From contig CAMAVR010000002.1 of the NCBI GenBank assembly GCA_945861885.1, forward strand, positions 62,001 to 126,000: DNA of 64,000 nucleotides. The letters run 5' to 3'. Every line of letters starts with the position of its first letter. Positions within the stretch are counted from its first letter, which is position 1. This stretch comes from Nannocystis exedens (lineage in GTDB: Bacteria; Myxococcota_A; Polyangia; Polyangiales; Polyangiaceae). Below the pieces are notes generated by a model. That model searched no databases. It worked only from the letters and a program-made list of their open reading frames with translations, and was not told the origin of the DNA. Shown one piece after another: positions 51,473 to 59,690 of the stretch. A program made the position numbers and the translations under genes.

Positions 51473-52228
51473 ATGGGTGACGAGCAGCGATCGAATCGTG
51501 CAATTCGGGCGCCAATACGAGGGCTTTCCGCGGGCGAAATTCGGCTTGGAAACGAAGCGTCGCACTATCTCGGGCGGGTGCTTCGCCTGCGTCCGGGGGG
51601 CCAATTCGTTGCGTTTGACCCTGATAGAGGGATCGAGGGGGAAGCGACCGTCGTAAGCGTTACGCCTGACGAAATTGTCATTAGCATCGCGCGGGTTGAA
51701 CTCGGAAACGACGTGCGGCTCCCTGAAATCAAATGGGTCCAAGGGATTGCGAAAGGCGAGAAGTGCGACGCAATTGTGCGCGATATCACCGAACTCGGAG
51801 CGACCGAATTCCAGGCAGTTTCGACCGAGCGCTGCGTGGTCAAATTTGACCCAACACGATCAAAAAATCGTCAGGATCGCTGGAAGCGAATCGCAGACGA
51901 AGCGGCACGACAATGCGGGCGCAAAATCGCTCCAGCAATCTCCCCGATTGGAAATTGGAACGACGTCGTTGCAAGGAAAGAGCAAGACAACGAAGCGCGT
52001 TTTTGTCTCTACGAACACGCGAAAGAGCCGCTTGCTAATTCTCTGAAAGGCGCGCTCGAAGCTAAAAAGGCACTTGTTTTTGCGGTCGGTCCTGAGGGTG
52101 GCTTAGCCCCGGATGAAGTATTGTTGGCCGAGCGCCACGGTTGGACGGTGGCAAGTCTGGGCCCGCTGATATTGCGAACTGAAACGGTTGCCTCAGCGGT
52201 TCTTGGCGCCGTCAGAATTTGGCGTTAG
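51473..52228 (+). CDS. rsmE: 16S rRNA m3U1498 methyltransferase RsmE
   Basis: A 251-residue SPOUT methyltransferase for U1498 of 16S rRNA. ATG 51473 is preferred over an upstream overlapping frame. The N-terminal PUA-like region (HYLGRVLRLRPGGQFVAFD) is followed by the knot region VGPEGGLAPDEVLLAERHG and LGPLILRTETVASAVLGA, the family's defining motif. It is coupled to prmA with a 2-base gap. The stop lies 9 bases from the convergent exporter permease stop. Confidence 0.95.
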   Translation: MGDEQRSNRAIRAPIRGLSAGEIRLGNEASHYLGRVLRLRPGGQFVAFDPDRGIEGEATVVSVTPDEIVISIARVELGNDVRLPEIKWVQGIAKGEKCDAIVRDITELGATEFQAVSTERCVVKFDPTRSKNRQDRWKRIADEAARQCGRKIAPAISPIGNWNDVVARKEQDNEARFCLYEHAKEPLANSLKGALEAKKALVFAVGPEGGLAPDEVLLAERHGWTVASLGPLILRTETVASAVLGAVRIWR

Positions 52229-52237
52229 TTCGTCTAG

Positions 52238-53479
52238 CTATTCGTGCCTGAGCGCGACGATCGGATCAAGTTTGGCGGCGTTGTGAGCTGGAATAAAACC
52301 GAACAATATTCCGGTCAGCGCGCTGCTCCCGATGCTCAATGCAAGCGCCGTCGGGCTGAGTTTCATCGGCCACTCGAGCACAGTTTCTCCTAGTGAAATA
52401 AGCGCAATTCCTACTACGGCGCCGGTCGCTCCGCCGCAGAGCGACAAGACAAGCGCTTCAATCAAAAACTGAGCCTGGATGTCCGCGGCTCGCGCGCCGA
52501 CGGCAAGGCGCGTCCCAATTTCACGCGTTCGCTCGGCGATGCTCACAAGCATGATGTTCATGATCCCAACGCCGCCAACGATTAAACTAATGCTAGCAAT
52601 GGCGATCATTAAAATTGTTAACAGCCCGTAGACGGTCGACTGCATTTCTTGAAATTGCTGCTGCGTTCGAATCGTGAAGTCGGCGTTTCCGCTCGGTTGA
52701 ATTCGGTGCCGTTGTCGAAGAATTGCGGTGACTTGATCGACCGCACGATTCGTAGTTTCTGGCGAGGTTGCTGACAACAAGAACACGCCAACAAAGCCCG
52801 GTGACGTATGCATGATGCGCGCGCGCATTGTCGAAATTGGCATCAGAATAACGTCGTCCTGATCGCCCCCAAACGGAGCATCGCCTTTTTTTTCGAGAAG
52901 GCCGACAACGGTAAAAATTTGTCCGCCGATCCGAATTCGATGCCCCGTCGGGTCACCTCCTCCAAAGAGCTTTTCTCGCACTGTTTCGCCGATCACGCAG
53001 ACTTTTGCTTTGGCAAGTTCGTCGAGCGCGGACCATCGTTCGCCACGAGTTAGCTTCCAATCTCGAATTGAAAAATACGGGAGAGTTGTTCCGTTTACGT
53101 TGGTCGACCAGTTGCGCTGGCCGGTTAACACTTGCGCGCGTGTTTGAATCGAGGGGGCGGCAGCCTCAATGCTCGACGCTTCGGCCAAGATTGCCTTGCC
53201 ATCTTCTTCGTTGAGTCGAGGGCCTGTCCCCACTGCGCTTCGCGCGCCTGAACGTTGCGCATTTTGCGGAAATACAATGATCAGGTTTGAGCCAAAACTC
53301 TGAATTTGAGTTGAAATTTTGGTGCGTGCGCCAATGCCGAGGGCCGTGACAACAACCACCGAGGCAATTCCGATTGTGATCCCAAGAATTGTCAGCATAG
53401 ACCGCAGCGGACTTCGTAGAAGTGCGCGGAATGCGATGCGCACACTCCCGAGTCCGAACGGAATGAAGCGACCTATCAT
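52238..53479 (-). CDS. MacB/FtsX-type exporter permease (second copy)
   Basis: A 413-residue membrane protein with the MacB_PCD/FtsX layout: an N-terminal helix (SMLTILGITIGIASVVVVTALG), a large periplasmic domain with GTTLPYFSIRDWKLTRG, and three C-terminal helices (ILMIAIASISLIVGGVGIMNIMLVS, FLIEALVLSLCGGATGAVVG, SIGSSALTGILFGFIPAHNAAK). It has no ATPase domain of its own. It is a paralogue of the gene just upstream (53482-54702) and is last in the exporter operon, 2 bases downstream. Confidence 0.9.
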   Translation of the reverse strand: MIGRFIPFGLGSVRIAFRALLRSPLRSMLTILGITIGIASVVVVTALGIGARTKISTQIQSFGSNLIIVFPQNAQRSGARSAVGTGPRLNEEDGKAILAEASSIEAAAPSIQTRAQVLTGQRNWSTNVNGTTLPYFSIRDWKLTRGERWSALDELAKAKVCVIGETVREKLFGGGDPTGHRIRIGGQIFTVVGLLEKKGDAPFGGDQDDVILMPISTMRARIMHTSPGFVGVFLLSATSPETTNRAVDQVTAILRQRHRIQPSGNADFTIRTQQQFQEMQSTVYGLLTILMIAIASISLIVGGVGIMNIMLVSIAERTREIGTRLAVGARAADIQAQFLIEALVLSLCGGATGAVVGIALISLGETVLEWPMKLSPTALALSIGSSALTGILFGFIPAHNAAKLDPIVALRHE

Positions 53480-53481
53480 CG

Positions 53482-54702
53482 TTATTCCGAGCGCAGGGCG
53501 TCGGTGGGGGACAGGTTGGCGGCGCGCCTCGCCGGAAGGTAGCCAAAAATTACTCCGATCATCGCGCTCGTGAGAAACGCGATAGCGACCGCGATGGGGG
53601 GTGGCGACAATGGCCAGTCAAGCACCCGCGCGAGCGCGAGCATCGCCAGCGTCCCCAGAAGAATCCCCAAGAGTCCGCCAACCAAACTGAGGACGATCGC
53701 TTCGACGAGAAATTGAACAAGAATGTCGCGCGCTCGCGCCCCAATCGACAGGCGAATTCCTATTTCGCGCGTCCGTTCGGCGACGCTGACGAGCATAATA
53801 TTCATAATTCCGATGCCGCCTACAACCAGGCTCACCGACGCGACGCTGAGCAAAAGTGTGGCCAGCGCCTGCGCGATAGCCTGCTGTTTCTCGCGAAGTT
53901 CGGCCTGGGCCAACACGGCAAAGTCGGGGTCACGATCGGGGAGAATTCTGTGACGATCGCGAAGAATCGCAGTTGCCTGCTCGACAGCTCGGTCGGTCGT
54001 TTGTTCAGAAGTGGCGCTCGCAACTAGAAAGTCTGCGCGACCGGGAGCGGTTGGCCTAACCCGCGCCCGAAAACTCCCGATCGGCATCATGACGCGGTTG
54101 TCTTCGTCTTCGCCGAACGCCGAAGTTCCGCGTCGCGCGAGAAGTCCGATGACCGTACACGGCGCGCGAACGACCCGAATGGTGCGACCGATCGGATCTT
54201 CAGTCCCAAATAGCGTGTCTGCGACGGTAGCGCCGACGATGCACACTTTCGTTTTCAGTACTTCATCGGACGGATGCCATAAAGCTCCCGACGAGAGACG
54301 AAACTTCCTCATTTCGAAATACGGAAGAGTGGTCCCTATAATTTGAGTCGCTATGTTCTTATCGAAAAAAATTACTTGGCCGAGCGTTTGAAGAAGAGGC
54401 ACGCTCGATGAAACGCTGACAGATTCGCGAACAAGTGCGGTCGCGTCACGGTCGGTCAGACGCCCGCCAACCTTTCCGTGCGCTCCTGATGGCTGCGTCG
54501 TCTGCGGAAAGACAAAAATGACGTTCGCGCCGAGGTGCTCGATCTGTTCCGCAAGTTTTGCCGATGCCCCAGCACCGAGCGCCGAGACCGTAAGCACCGC
54601 GCTCACGCCGACGAGAATTCCAAGCATCGTCAGCGCTGCGCGAAGCTTGTTGCGATGAATCGCGATCGCGGCAAGGCGAATTGCGTTTAGCCAGAGCACC
54701 AT
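53482..54702 (-). CDS. MacB/FtsX-type exporter permease (first copy)
   Basis: A 406-residue membrane protein of the same type as its neighbour: IHRNKLRAALTMLGILVGVSAVL, a periplasmic MacB_PCD region with GTTLPYFEMRKFRLSSGALW and KVCIVGATVADTLFG, and C-terminal helices VASVSLVVGGIGIMNIMLVSV and EAIVLSLVGGLLGILLGTLAML. Both permeases share the SERTREIG-type segment AERTREIGIRLSIGAR, so they arose by tandem duplication. Together they may form a heterodimeric channel. It starts 3 bases after the ATPase gene. Confidence 0.9.
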   Translation of the reverse strand: MVLWLNAIRLAAIAIHRNKLRAALTMLGILVGVSAVLTVSALGAGASAKLAEQIEHLGANVIFVFPQTTQPSGAHGKVGGRLTDRDATALVRESVSVSSSVPLLQTLGQVIFFDKNIATQIIGTTLPYFEMRKFRLSSGALWHPSDEVLKTKVCIVGATVADTLFGTEDPIGRTIRVVRAPCTVIGLLARRGTSAFGEDEDNRVMMPIGSFRARVRPTAPGRADFLVASATSEQTTDRAVEQATAILRDRHRILPDRDPDFAVLAQAELREKQQAIAQALATLLLSVASVSLVVGGIGIMNIMLVSVAERTREIGIRLSIGARARDILVQFLVEAIVLSLVGGLLGILLGTLAMLALARVLDWPLSPPPIAVAIAFLTSAMIGVIFGYLPARRAANLSPTDALRSE

Positions 54703-54705
54703 CGT

Positions 54706-55992
54706 CTATCTTCGCCTCGAAAATAGCCACAAGAGCGAAAAACGCACGAGCGCGGCGGCACACATGGCTGCAATGAACGCGAGCCAACTCAACGCAAATT
54801 GGAGCGAAGTGGTTGGTGAAAGCAAGGCGATCGTTTGCGCATCGAACCTAGGAATTGCGATCCAGATCAGAATAGGAGTTAGGGCAATAGCCCCCCCAGC
54901 GGTGTACCAAAGCGCCAGACGTGAACATTGGTCGCTTGTTAGTCGGGATCGCAATAGCGACTTTGAACGACGGGCGACAAGAACGGCTTCGGCAACAGGA
55001 ATTGCGAAGGCAAACGTCCACGGAGTTTCGGACGCCAAAATAGCTTTGTTATAAATAGCTGCGATCACAGCGCCGGTGATCGTTCCGAAAAACATCATTG
55101 CGTAGAGCGACAATGGAAGAGGCGAACCGAAACGGCCACTCTGTTCGACGCCAAGCGGGGTCGATGCTGCCGGGGCGAATTGCTCGATGAATGTTGACGG
55201 ATCTTTAATCGATTCTAGCGCGGCGCTCGCATCGATAGGCGCGAGGTTGGCGGAATCGTCGACGACGAGCCCATCGCGCATCGTTAGTACGCGGGAGGCG
55301 CACGCGGCGATATCGCGTTCGTGCGTTACAAGAACGATCGTGATCTTACGCTCTTGATTCAACTTTTGAAGGAGCGCAAGCACTTCAAAACTTGTGCGGG
55401 TGTCGAGATTGCCGGTCGGCTCGTCGGCAAGGAGAAGTGGAGGGTCCGTCACCAACGCTCGGGCGATCGCCACGCGCTGCTGCTGGCCGCCCGACAGCTG
55501 CGCGGGTGTATGATGAAGGCGGGAGGCGAGTCCGACCGCTCGGAGCGCCTCGGTTGCCAGCTGTCGACGCTGCTGTCGTCGTACGCCGCGATACTGGAGG
55601 GGAAGTTCGCAGTTTTCGAGTGCGGTCGTGCGGGACAGTAAGTTAAATCCCTGGAAAATGAAGCCGATTAGGCGATTTCGTACGATGGCGCGAGCGTCGT
55701 TCGATCGCTCGCTGACGTCGAGCCCTGCAAGGCGATATGTTCCACGGCTCGGACGGTCAAGGCAGCCGATAATGTTCATCAATGTCGACTTGCCAGAACC
55801 GCTTGTTCCGACAATTGCAACGAATTCTCCTCTCTTTATCGAGAGAGAAATATCTCTCAGGGCGCAGACGGTGCCGCTGCCTGATGCGTAGTCTTTTGAA
55901 AGTTGGCGAAGCTCCAACAGCGCTTCATTTGCACCGGTCGTGTCAGTGCTCGATCCGAACTCGGCGCGGGCCGCCGTTGAGTTCGGGCGCAT
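54706..55992 (-). CDS. ABC ATPase with an extra C-terminal membrane domain
   Basis: A 428-residue protein. Residues 25-250 are a MacB/LolD-type ATPase: Walker [10 protein letters not shown] (62-70), Q loop FIFQGFNLL, signature LSGGQQQR (about 165), Walker [13 protein letters not shown]. Residues about 290-425 add four hydrophobic helices ([78 protein letters not shown]) that do not match MacB_PCD. The protein is therefore a fusion with a membrane domain of unknown role. It shares a base with the adaptor stop (TGATG). Confidence 0.88.
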   Translation of the reverse strand: MRPNSTAARAEFGSSTDTTGANEALLELRQLSKDYASGSGTVCALRDISLSIKRGEFVAIVGTSGSGKSTLMNIIGCLDRPSRGTYRLAGLDVSERSNDARAIVRNRLIGFIFQGFNLLSRTTALENCELPLQYRGVRRQQRRQLATEALRAVGLASRLHHTPAQLSGGQQQRVAIARALVTDPPLLLADEPTGNLDTRTSFEVLALLQKLNQERKITIVLVTHERDIAACASRVLTMRDGLVVDDSANLAPIDASAALESIKDPSTFIEQFAPAASTPLGVEQSGRFGSPLPLSLYAMMFFGTITGAVIAAIYNKAILASETPWTFAFAIPVAEAVLVARRSKSLLRSRLTSDQCSRLALWYTAGGAIALTPILIWIAIPRFDAQTIALLSPTTSLQFALSWLAFIAAMCAAALVRFSLLWLFSRRR

Positions 55993-57254
55993 CAGAAGAG
56001 TTTTCCTGTTTTTTTGTCGTGTAGATCGATTTCGTCGACGACAACGCGCGTGCCTATCGGTAACGCGTTTCCAACCAGCGCGGTATTGATGCCGTCGGTG
56101 ACTCCTATGGCGACTTCGCGCACTTCTTCGTGTTCGAAGCCGTTTGCGTCGGCAGTCAGCACGTAAACCCTTGCCATCCCCTTACCGAGCGGCGGAGCGG
56201 TCGGTTGTGGAGTCGGCTTGCCGTCGGGGCCGCGAGGCGGGGAAGGGTGGTATCGGAGCGCGGCGTTGGGAATCATAGAGACCCCATCCGCATGCCGAGT
56301 GTGCACGGTGATCGTTGACGTCATCCCCGGGCGAAGTTTCTGTTCTCGATTGTCGACGTCGATTACCGCCGAATAAGTCACGACGCCGAGAACGGTGTTT
56401 GGGCTAAACCGAATTTGCGAAAGAGTCCCTTCAAACACATCACCCGGGAATGCGTCGACGACTGCGTCCGCCGACATCCCCTTCGCTACTTTCCCGACAT
56501 CGGCTTCGTCAATGTCGGCCAGGACGCGCATTTTTAGCAGATGTTGCGCGATCACAAACAGTGTCGGCGTTTGGAAGCTTGCAACTACCGTCGCACCGAG
56601 ATCGATCGCGCGCGAGATGACAAACCCATCCACTGGCGAGACAATTTTTGTGAAAACAACGTTTGCTGTTGTCTGCGCAAGTTGTGCTTCTATCGCCTGA
56701 ATGGTGGCGAGCGATGATCGCACGTTTGCTTCTGCAATTTCGTTGTTCCCGCGAATTGTGTCGAAGTCGCTTCGGCTCGCCAACCCCTGCCCGAAAAGCT
56801 TTCGAACGCGGTTAAAATTAATTTCCGCGATCGTTGCGCTCGCTTTGATGCTTTGAAGGTTGGCACGTTGCGCGGCTAGATTCGCCGTCTGCTGTTTGAC
56901 TTGGGCGTTGTAAACGGTCGGGTCGATTTCGGCGAGGACGTCGCCTTTTTTTACGGAGGAATTAAAGTCGACATGGATTGCGACCACACGACCGCTTACC
57001 TGCGCGCCGATATTTACTTGAAGCAGCGGCTGCACCGTCCCCGTAGCTTGGACTTTTTCGACAACGTTGCCGACAGCTACTGTTGCGGTGACAAATTTTT
57101 CTGCTGGCGGCGGCCGGTGCTTGACTCGATAGAGAAGCCCGCCGCCGATAAGAATAGCGACAGCCACGAAAATTAACGCGCGGCGCCGCCACTGACCGCG
57201 CCCCTCAGCGGCGGCCAACGAGCGATGCAGTTCTTCTATGACCGGTTCTGACAT
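55992..57254 (-). CDS. Periplasmic adaptor (MacA/HlyD family)
   Basis: A 420-residue membrane-fusion protein anchored by an N-terminal helix (ALIFVAVAILIGGGLLYR, about 25-42). It continues with KFVTATVAVGNVVEKVQATGTVQP (biotinyl-lipoyl half), a long coiled-coil hairpin (AQVKQQTANLAAQRANLQSI to IQAIEAQLAQT), VDGFVISRAIDLGATV and RIRFSPNTVLG-type barrel, and ends with a MacA-like domain. It links the ABC permeases to an outer-membrane channel (none is adjacent). First gene of the exporter operon, 25 bases after the S9 peptidase gene. Confidence 0.92.
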   Translation of the reverse strand: MSEPVIEELHRSLAAAEGRGQWRRRALIFVAVAILIGGGLLYRVKHRPPPAEKFVTATVAVGNVVEKVQATGTVQPLLQVNIGAQVSGRVVAIHVDFNSSVKKGDVLAEIDPTVYNAQVKQQTANLAAQRANLQSIKASATIAEINFNRVRKLFGQGLASRSDFDTIRGNNEIAEANVRSSLATIQAIEAQLAQTTANVVFTKIVSPVDGFVISRAIDLGATVVASFQTPTLFVIAQHLLKMRVLADIDEADVGKVAKGMSADAVVDAFPGDVFEGTLSQIRFSPNTVLGVVTYSAVIDVDNREQKLRPGMTSTITVHTRHADGVSMIPNAALRYHPSPPRGPDGKPTPQPTAPPLGKGMARVYVLTADANGFEHEEVREVAIGVTDGINTALVGNALPIGTRVVVDEIDLHDKKTGKLF

Positions 57255-57279
57255 GGTTGGGACGTATCGATACGATATG

Positions 57280-59340
57280 TCAATTTTGGAGAAGATATTT
57301 TCGTATGAACTGGGATGTCAGATAAAGCTGAAAGGCCCGATTCGATCGCTTCCTGAAGCCGTGTCCTTCATCGTTGGCGACGAGATACCACACCGGCACC
57401 GCTCCGGCTCGAACGGCCGATACAATTTGCGCAGCTTCGCTTAACGGAACGCGCGGGTCGTTCTTCCCTTGAATCACAAAAAGAGGCTTCTTTATTTTTG
57501 AGGCATGATTGAGCGGCGCAATTAGCTCAAGAAAAGCGCGCATTTGCGGGTCACGCTCATCGCCGTATTCGACGCGTCGCAAATCGCGTCGGTACGGTTC
57601 GGTATGCTCCAAGAATGTAACCAGGTTGGACATCCCTACAATGTCGATTGAACAGGCGATTCGGTCGGAATAGTCGACCGATGTCGCAAGTGTCATGTGG
57701 CCGCCGTAGCTTCCGCCTTCGATCATGATTTCGTCGGAATTAAATCGAGGATCATTGCGGATCCAATCTAGGAGCGCCCCGATGTCTTTGTAAGAGTTGG
57801 TGCGCAAATAGCCGTCGTCGAGAGAAAGAAATGTTTTGCCGTATCCGGATGAGCCGCGAACATTCGGAAAGATGTACGTGATTCCAAGCTCGTTCACGAA
57901 GTAGTTCTTGGTGTCGAGAAACCCGGGCCTCGCCTGAGATTCGGGGCCGCCGTGAATTGATATGACGACGGGGCGCTTTCCGGTGAATTTTGGCTGCGCA
58001 ACCATGACACCCTCAATTGTGCGTCCGTCAAACGTCGGCCAATGAACAAATTGAGCTTCCGCGAAATCTGCTTTGTTAAACGAGCCGAGGCCGTCGTCGG
58101 TCCATTGAACAAACTCATGTTTGTCGACGTCGAACGTGAACACCGCTCCGGCAACGTTCGATGACGCAAGCGAGAATGCGAACGTACGCTTGTGAGGGTG
58201 CCAGCGAAGAGATGAAATGACGCCGTTTGGAATCGCAGGTACCGGCCTAATTGCGCCGCTCTTTAGATCGAAGAGATAAACGCGATCGAACCCTTCATTT
58301 GCAATAAACGCGATCGTGCGCTTGTCGTGCGAGATATCGAACGCTTCAATGTCTGCGTTTGCTTTGCTAGCGAGGGTGCGCTCTTTTCCCGAAGCAATGT
58401 CGATAGCGACAAGTTGCATGAATTCAGATGAAGCGTTCGATAGCGCGATCACTTGTTTGCTGTGGTCGAAGAATTTTCCGTTGATTACTGGCGTGGCGCT
58501 CAAAAATCGCGGGCTCAGATAGGCGGCGTGCGGTGCGCCCGGCTTTGGCGCGAGTTGACGCTTCGCCCCGTTTGCGACGTCAACCAGCCACACCGAGCTG
58601 TCGGTGATCGACGTTGCTTCTGTGGCAAGAAGCTGTCGTTCATCCAATGACCAATCAAGAATGTTCCACGCCTCGCCGTGCTCGAGTGTCGTAATAAGCC
58701 TCTCGCTTTGTCCCTTTAGAGGGTCGGCAACGTAGAAATCGTAGTCGCGACCGTTTCGTCTTGTTGACGCGTAGGCGAGCCACTTGCCAGACGGCGAGAA
58801 AACGCCGAGCGAATTTTTCGATTTTCCATCGGTCAGAAGGGTCGTCTCTTTTGTCGCAAAGTCGTAGCGGTAGGTTTGATTCCATTCGTTGCCGCCCGCG
58901 TCGCGGCTAAAAATAAAGTAGGCGGCGGTGTTCGGCGGAAATTGCGCCGAAGATACGCGATCCGGAAGAATCGTTAGCGGCTCGAGAGCTCGTTTCGGCG
59001 CTTGTAAATTGTGAACTTGTTGTGTGTTACCGACTTGCGCGAGAACAAGCATTTCATCGCTCGATGCCAGCGGCGCCCATGACGCAAAATGTTTTGGTGT
59101 GAATTGCGTATAGCGAACGATCGGTTCCGCAAAACTTGTCGGAATCGGAGGAATCCCATCAAGAACCAGATTTGATGGAAACACGATAAAAGGCTCGGTT
59201 CCTCCCGCCAGAGTTAGCGATTCGTTGCTCCCCGATGCCCCCATTTTTGGTGGCGCCGCTTTCCCTGAAATGCAGCCGATCAGGCCGATTATCGCCGGCA
59301 AAATTAGCGTATTTGCCGAAAACCACTGTAATTTACCCAT
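57280..59340 (-). CDS. Prolyl-oligopeptidase family (S9) lipoprotein peptidase
   Basis: A 686-residue exported serine peptidase. ATG 59340 gives a lipoprotein signal ending LIGC (cysteine at about 22). An N-terminal seven-bladed propeller (about 80-410) precedes the alpha/beta hydrolase domain with IHGGPESQARPG, the nucleophile S544 in EGGSYGGHMTLA, aspartate in VIQGKNDPRVPL and histidine in NDEGHGF. S9 enzymes cleave short peptides. It is 25 bases upstream of the exporter adaptor on the same strand, so it may process or degrade a peptide that the exporter carries. Confidence 0.88.
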   Translation of the reverse strand: MGKLQWFSANTLILPAIIGLIGCISGKAAPPKMGASGSNESLTLAGGTEPFIVFPSNLVLDGIPPIPTSFAEPIVRYTQFTPKHFASWAPLASSDEMLVLAQVGNTQQVHNLQAPKRALEPLTILPDRVSSAQFPPNTAAYFIFSRDAGGNEWNQTYRYDFATKETTLLTDGKSKNSLGVFSPSGKWLAYASTRRNGRDYDFYVADPLKGQSERLITTLEHGEAWNILDWSLDERQLLATEATSITDSSVWLVDVANGAKRQLAPKPGAPHAAYLSPRFLSATPVINGKFFDHSKQVIALSNASSEFMQLVAIDIASGKERTLASKANADIEAFDISHDKRTIAFIANEGFDRVYLFDLKSGAIRPVPAIPNGVISSLRWHPHKRTFAFSLASSNVAGAVFTFDVDKHEFVQWTDDGLGSFNKADFAEAQFVHWPTFDGRTIEGVMVAQPKFTGKRPVVISIHGGPESQARPGFLDTKNYFVNELGITYIFPNVRGSSGYGKTFLSLDDGYLRTNSYKDIGALLDWIRNDPRFNSDEIMIEGGSYGGHMTLATSVDYSDRIACSIDIVGMSNLVTFLEHTEPYRRDLRRVEYGDERDPQMRAFLELIAPLNHASKIKKPLFVIQGKNDPRVPLSEAAQIVSAVRAGAVPVWYLVANDEGHGFRKRSNRAFQLYLTSQFIRKYLLQN

Positions 59341-59466
59341 TTTCGCGCCTGTCCTGTTGTTGGAAAGAAGTACGCGCAAGTTGACACAGACGCGCGCGCA
59401 GTTCATCTTCCCGGGCCCATCTGCCGCCCAAGCGGCTCCGCGCTATTTACCCGTATAGGTTCGAAA

Positions 59467-59631
59467 ATGGTCTCGTCGACACAGCAATTTGAGCGAATTC
59501 GTAAACGTAAGGCTACGACAAACGGGAAGCGCAATAAGCGTGAACGCCGCCGGATGGGCACCCCCGTATTTCCGGTGCATCCCGAAGGCTACCCGGCAAC
59601 AGCGCCGGATGCGAAACCGTCCGATTCCTAG
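59467..59631 (+). CDS. Small basic protein (54 aa), unknown
   Basis: A 54-codon frame with ATG at 59467 and TAG at 59629-59631. It begins MVSSTQQFERIRKRKATTNG and continues KRNKRERRRMG, then a Pro-rich tail VFPVHPEGYPATAPDAKPSDS. The first half has 13 Arg/Lys residues and no Cys. From its composition it could bind RNA or the ribosome, but this is only a guess. A strong hairpin with a T-rich tail follows 31 bases after the stop. The ribosome site is weak (TAGG). Confidence 0.5.
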   Translation: MVSSTQQFERIRKRKATTNGKRNKRERRRMGTPVFPVHPEGYPATAPDAKPSDS

Positions 59632-59661
59632 AGTTCGCGCTTGATCGCGTTTCGCGAAGCA

Positions 59662-59690
59662 CGGGGAGTTTTTGCTCCCCGCTTTAGTTT
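59662..59690 (+). terminator. Rho-independent terminator-like hairpin
   Basis: CGGGGAG (59662-59668) and CTCCCCG (59675-59681) form a 7-base perfect stem with the loop TTTTTG, followed by CTTTAGTTTTG. It would end the transcript of the small gene 59467-59631. It also lies just past the cstA stop, so it may serve the minus strand too. Confidence 0.7.
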
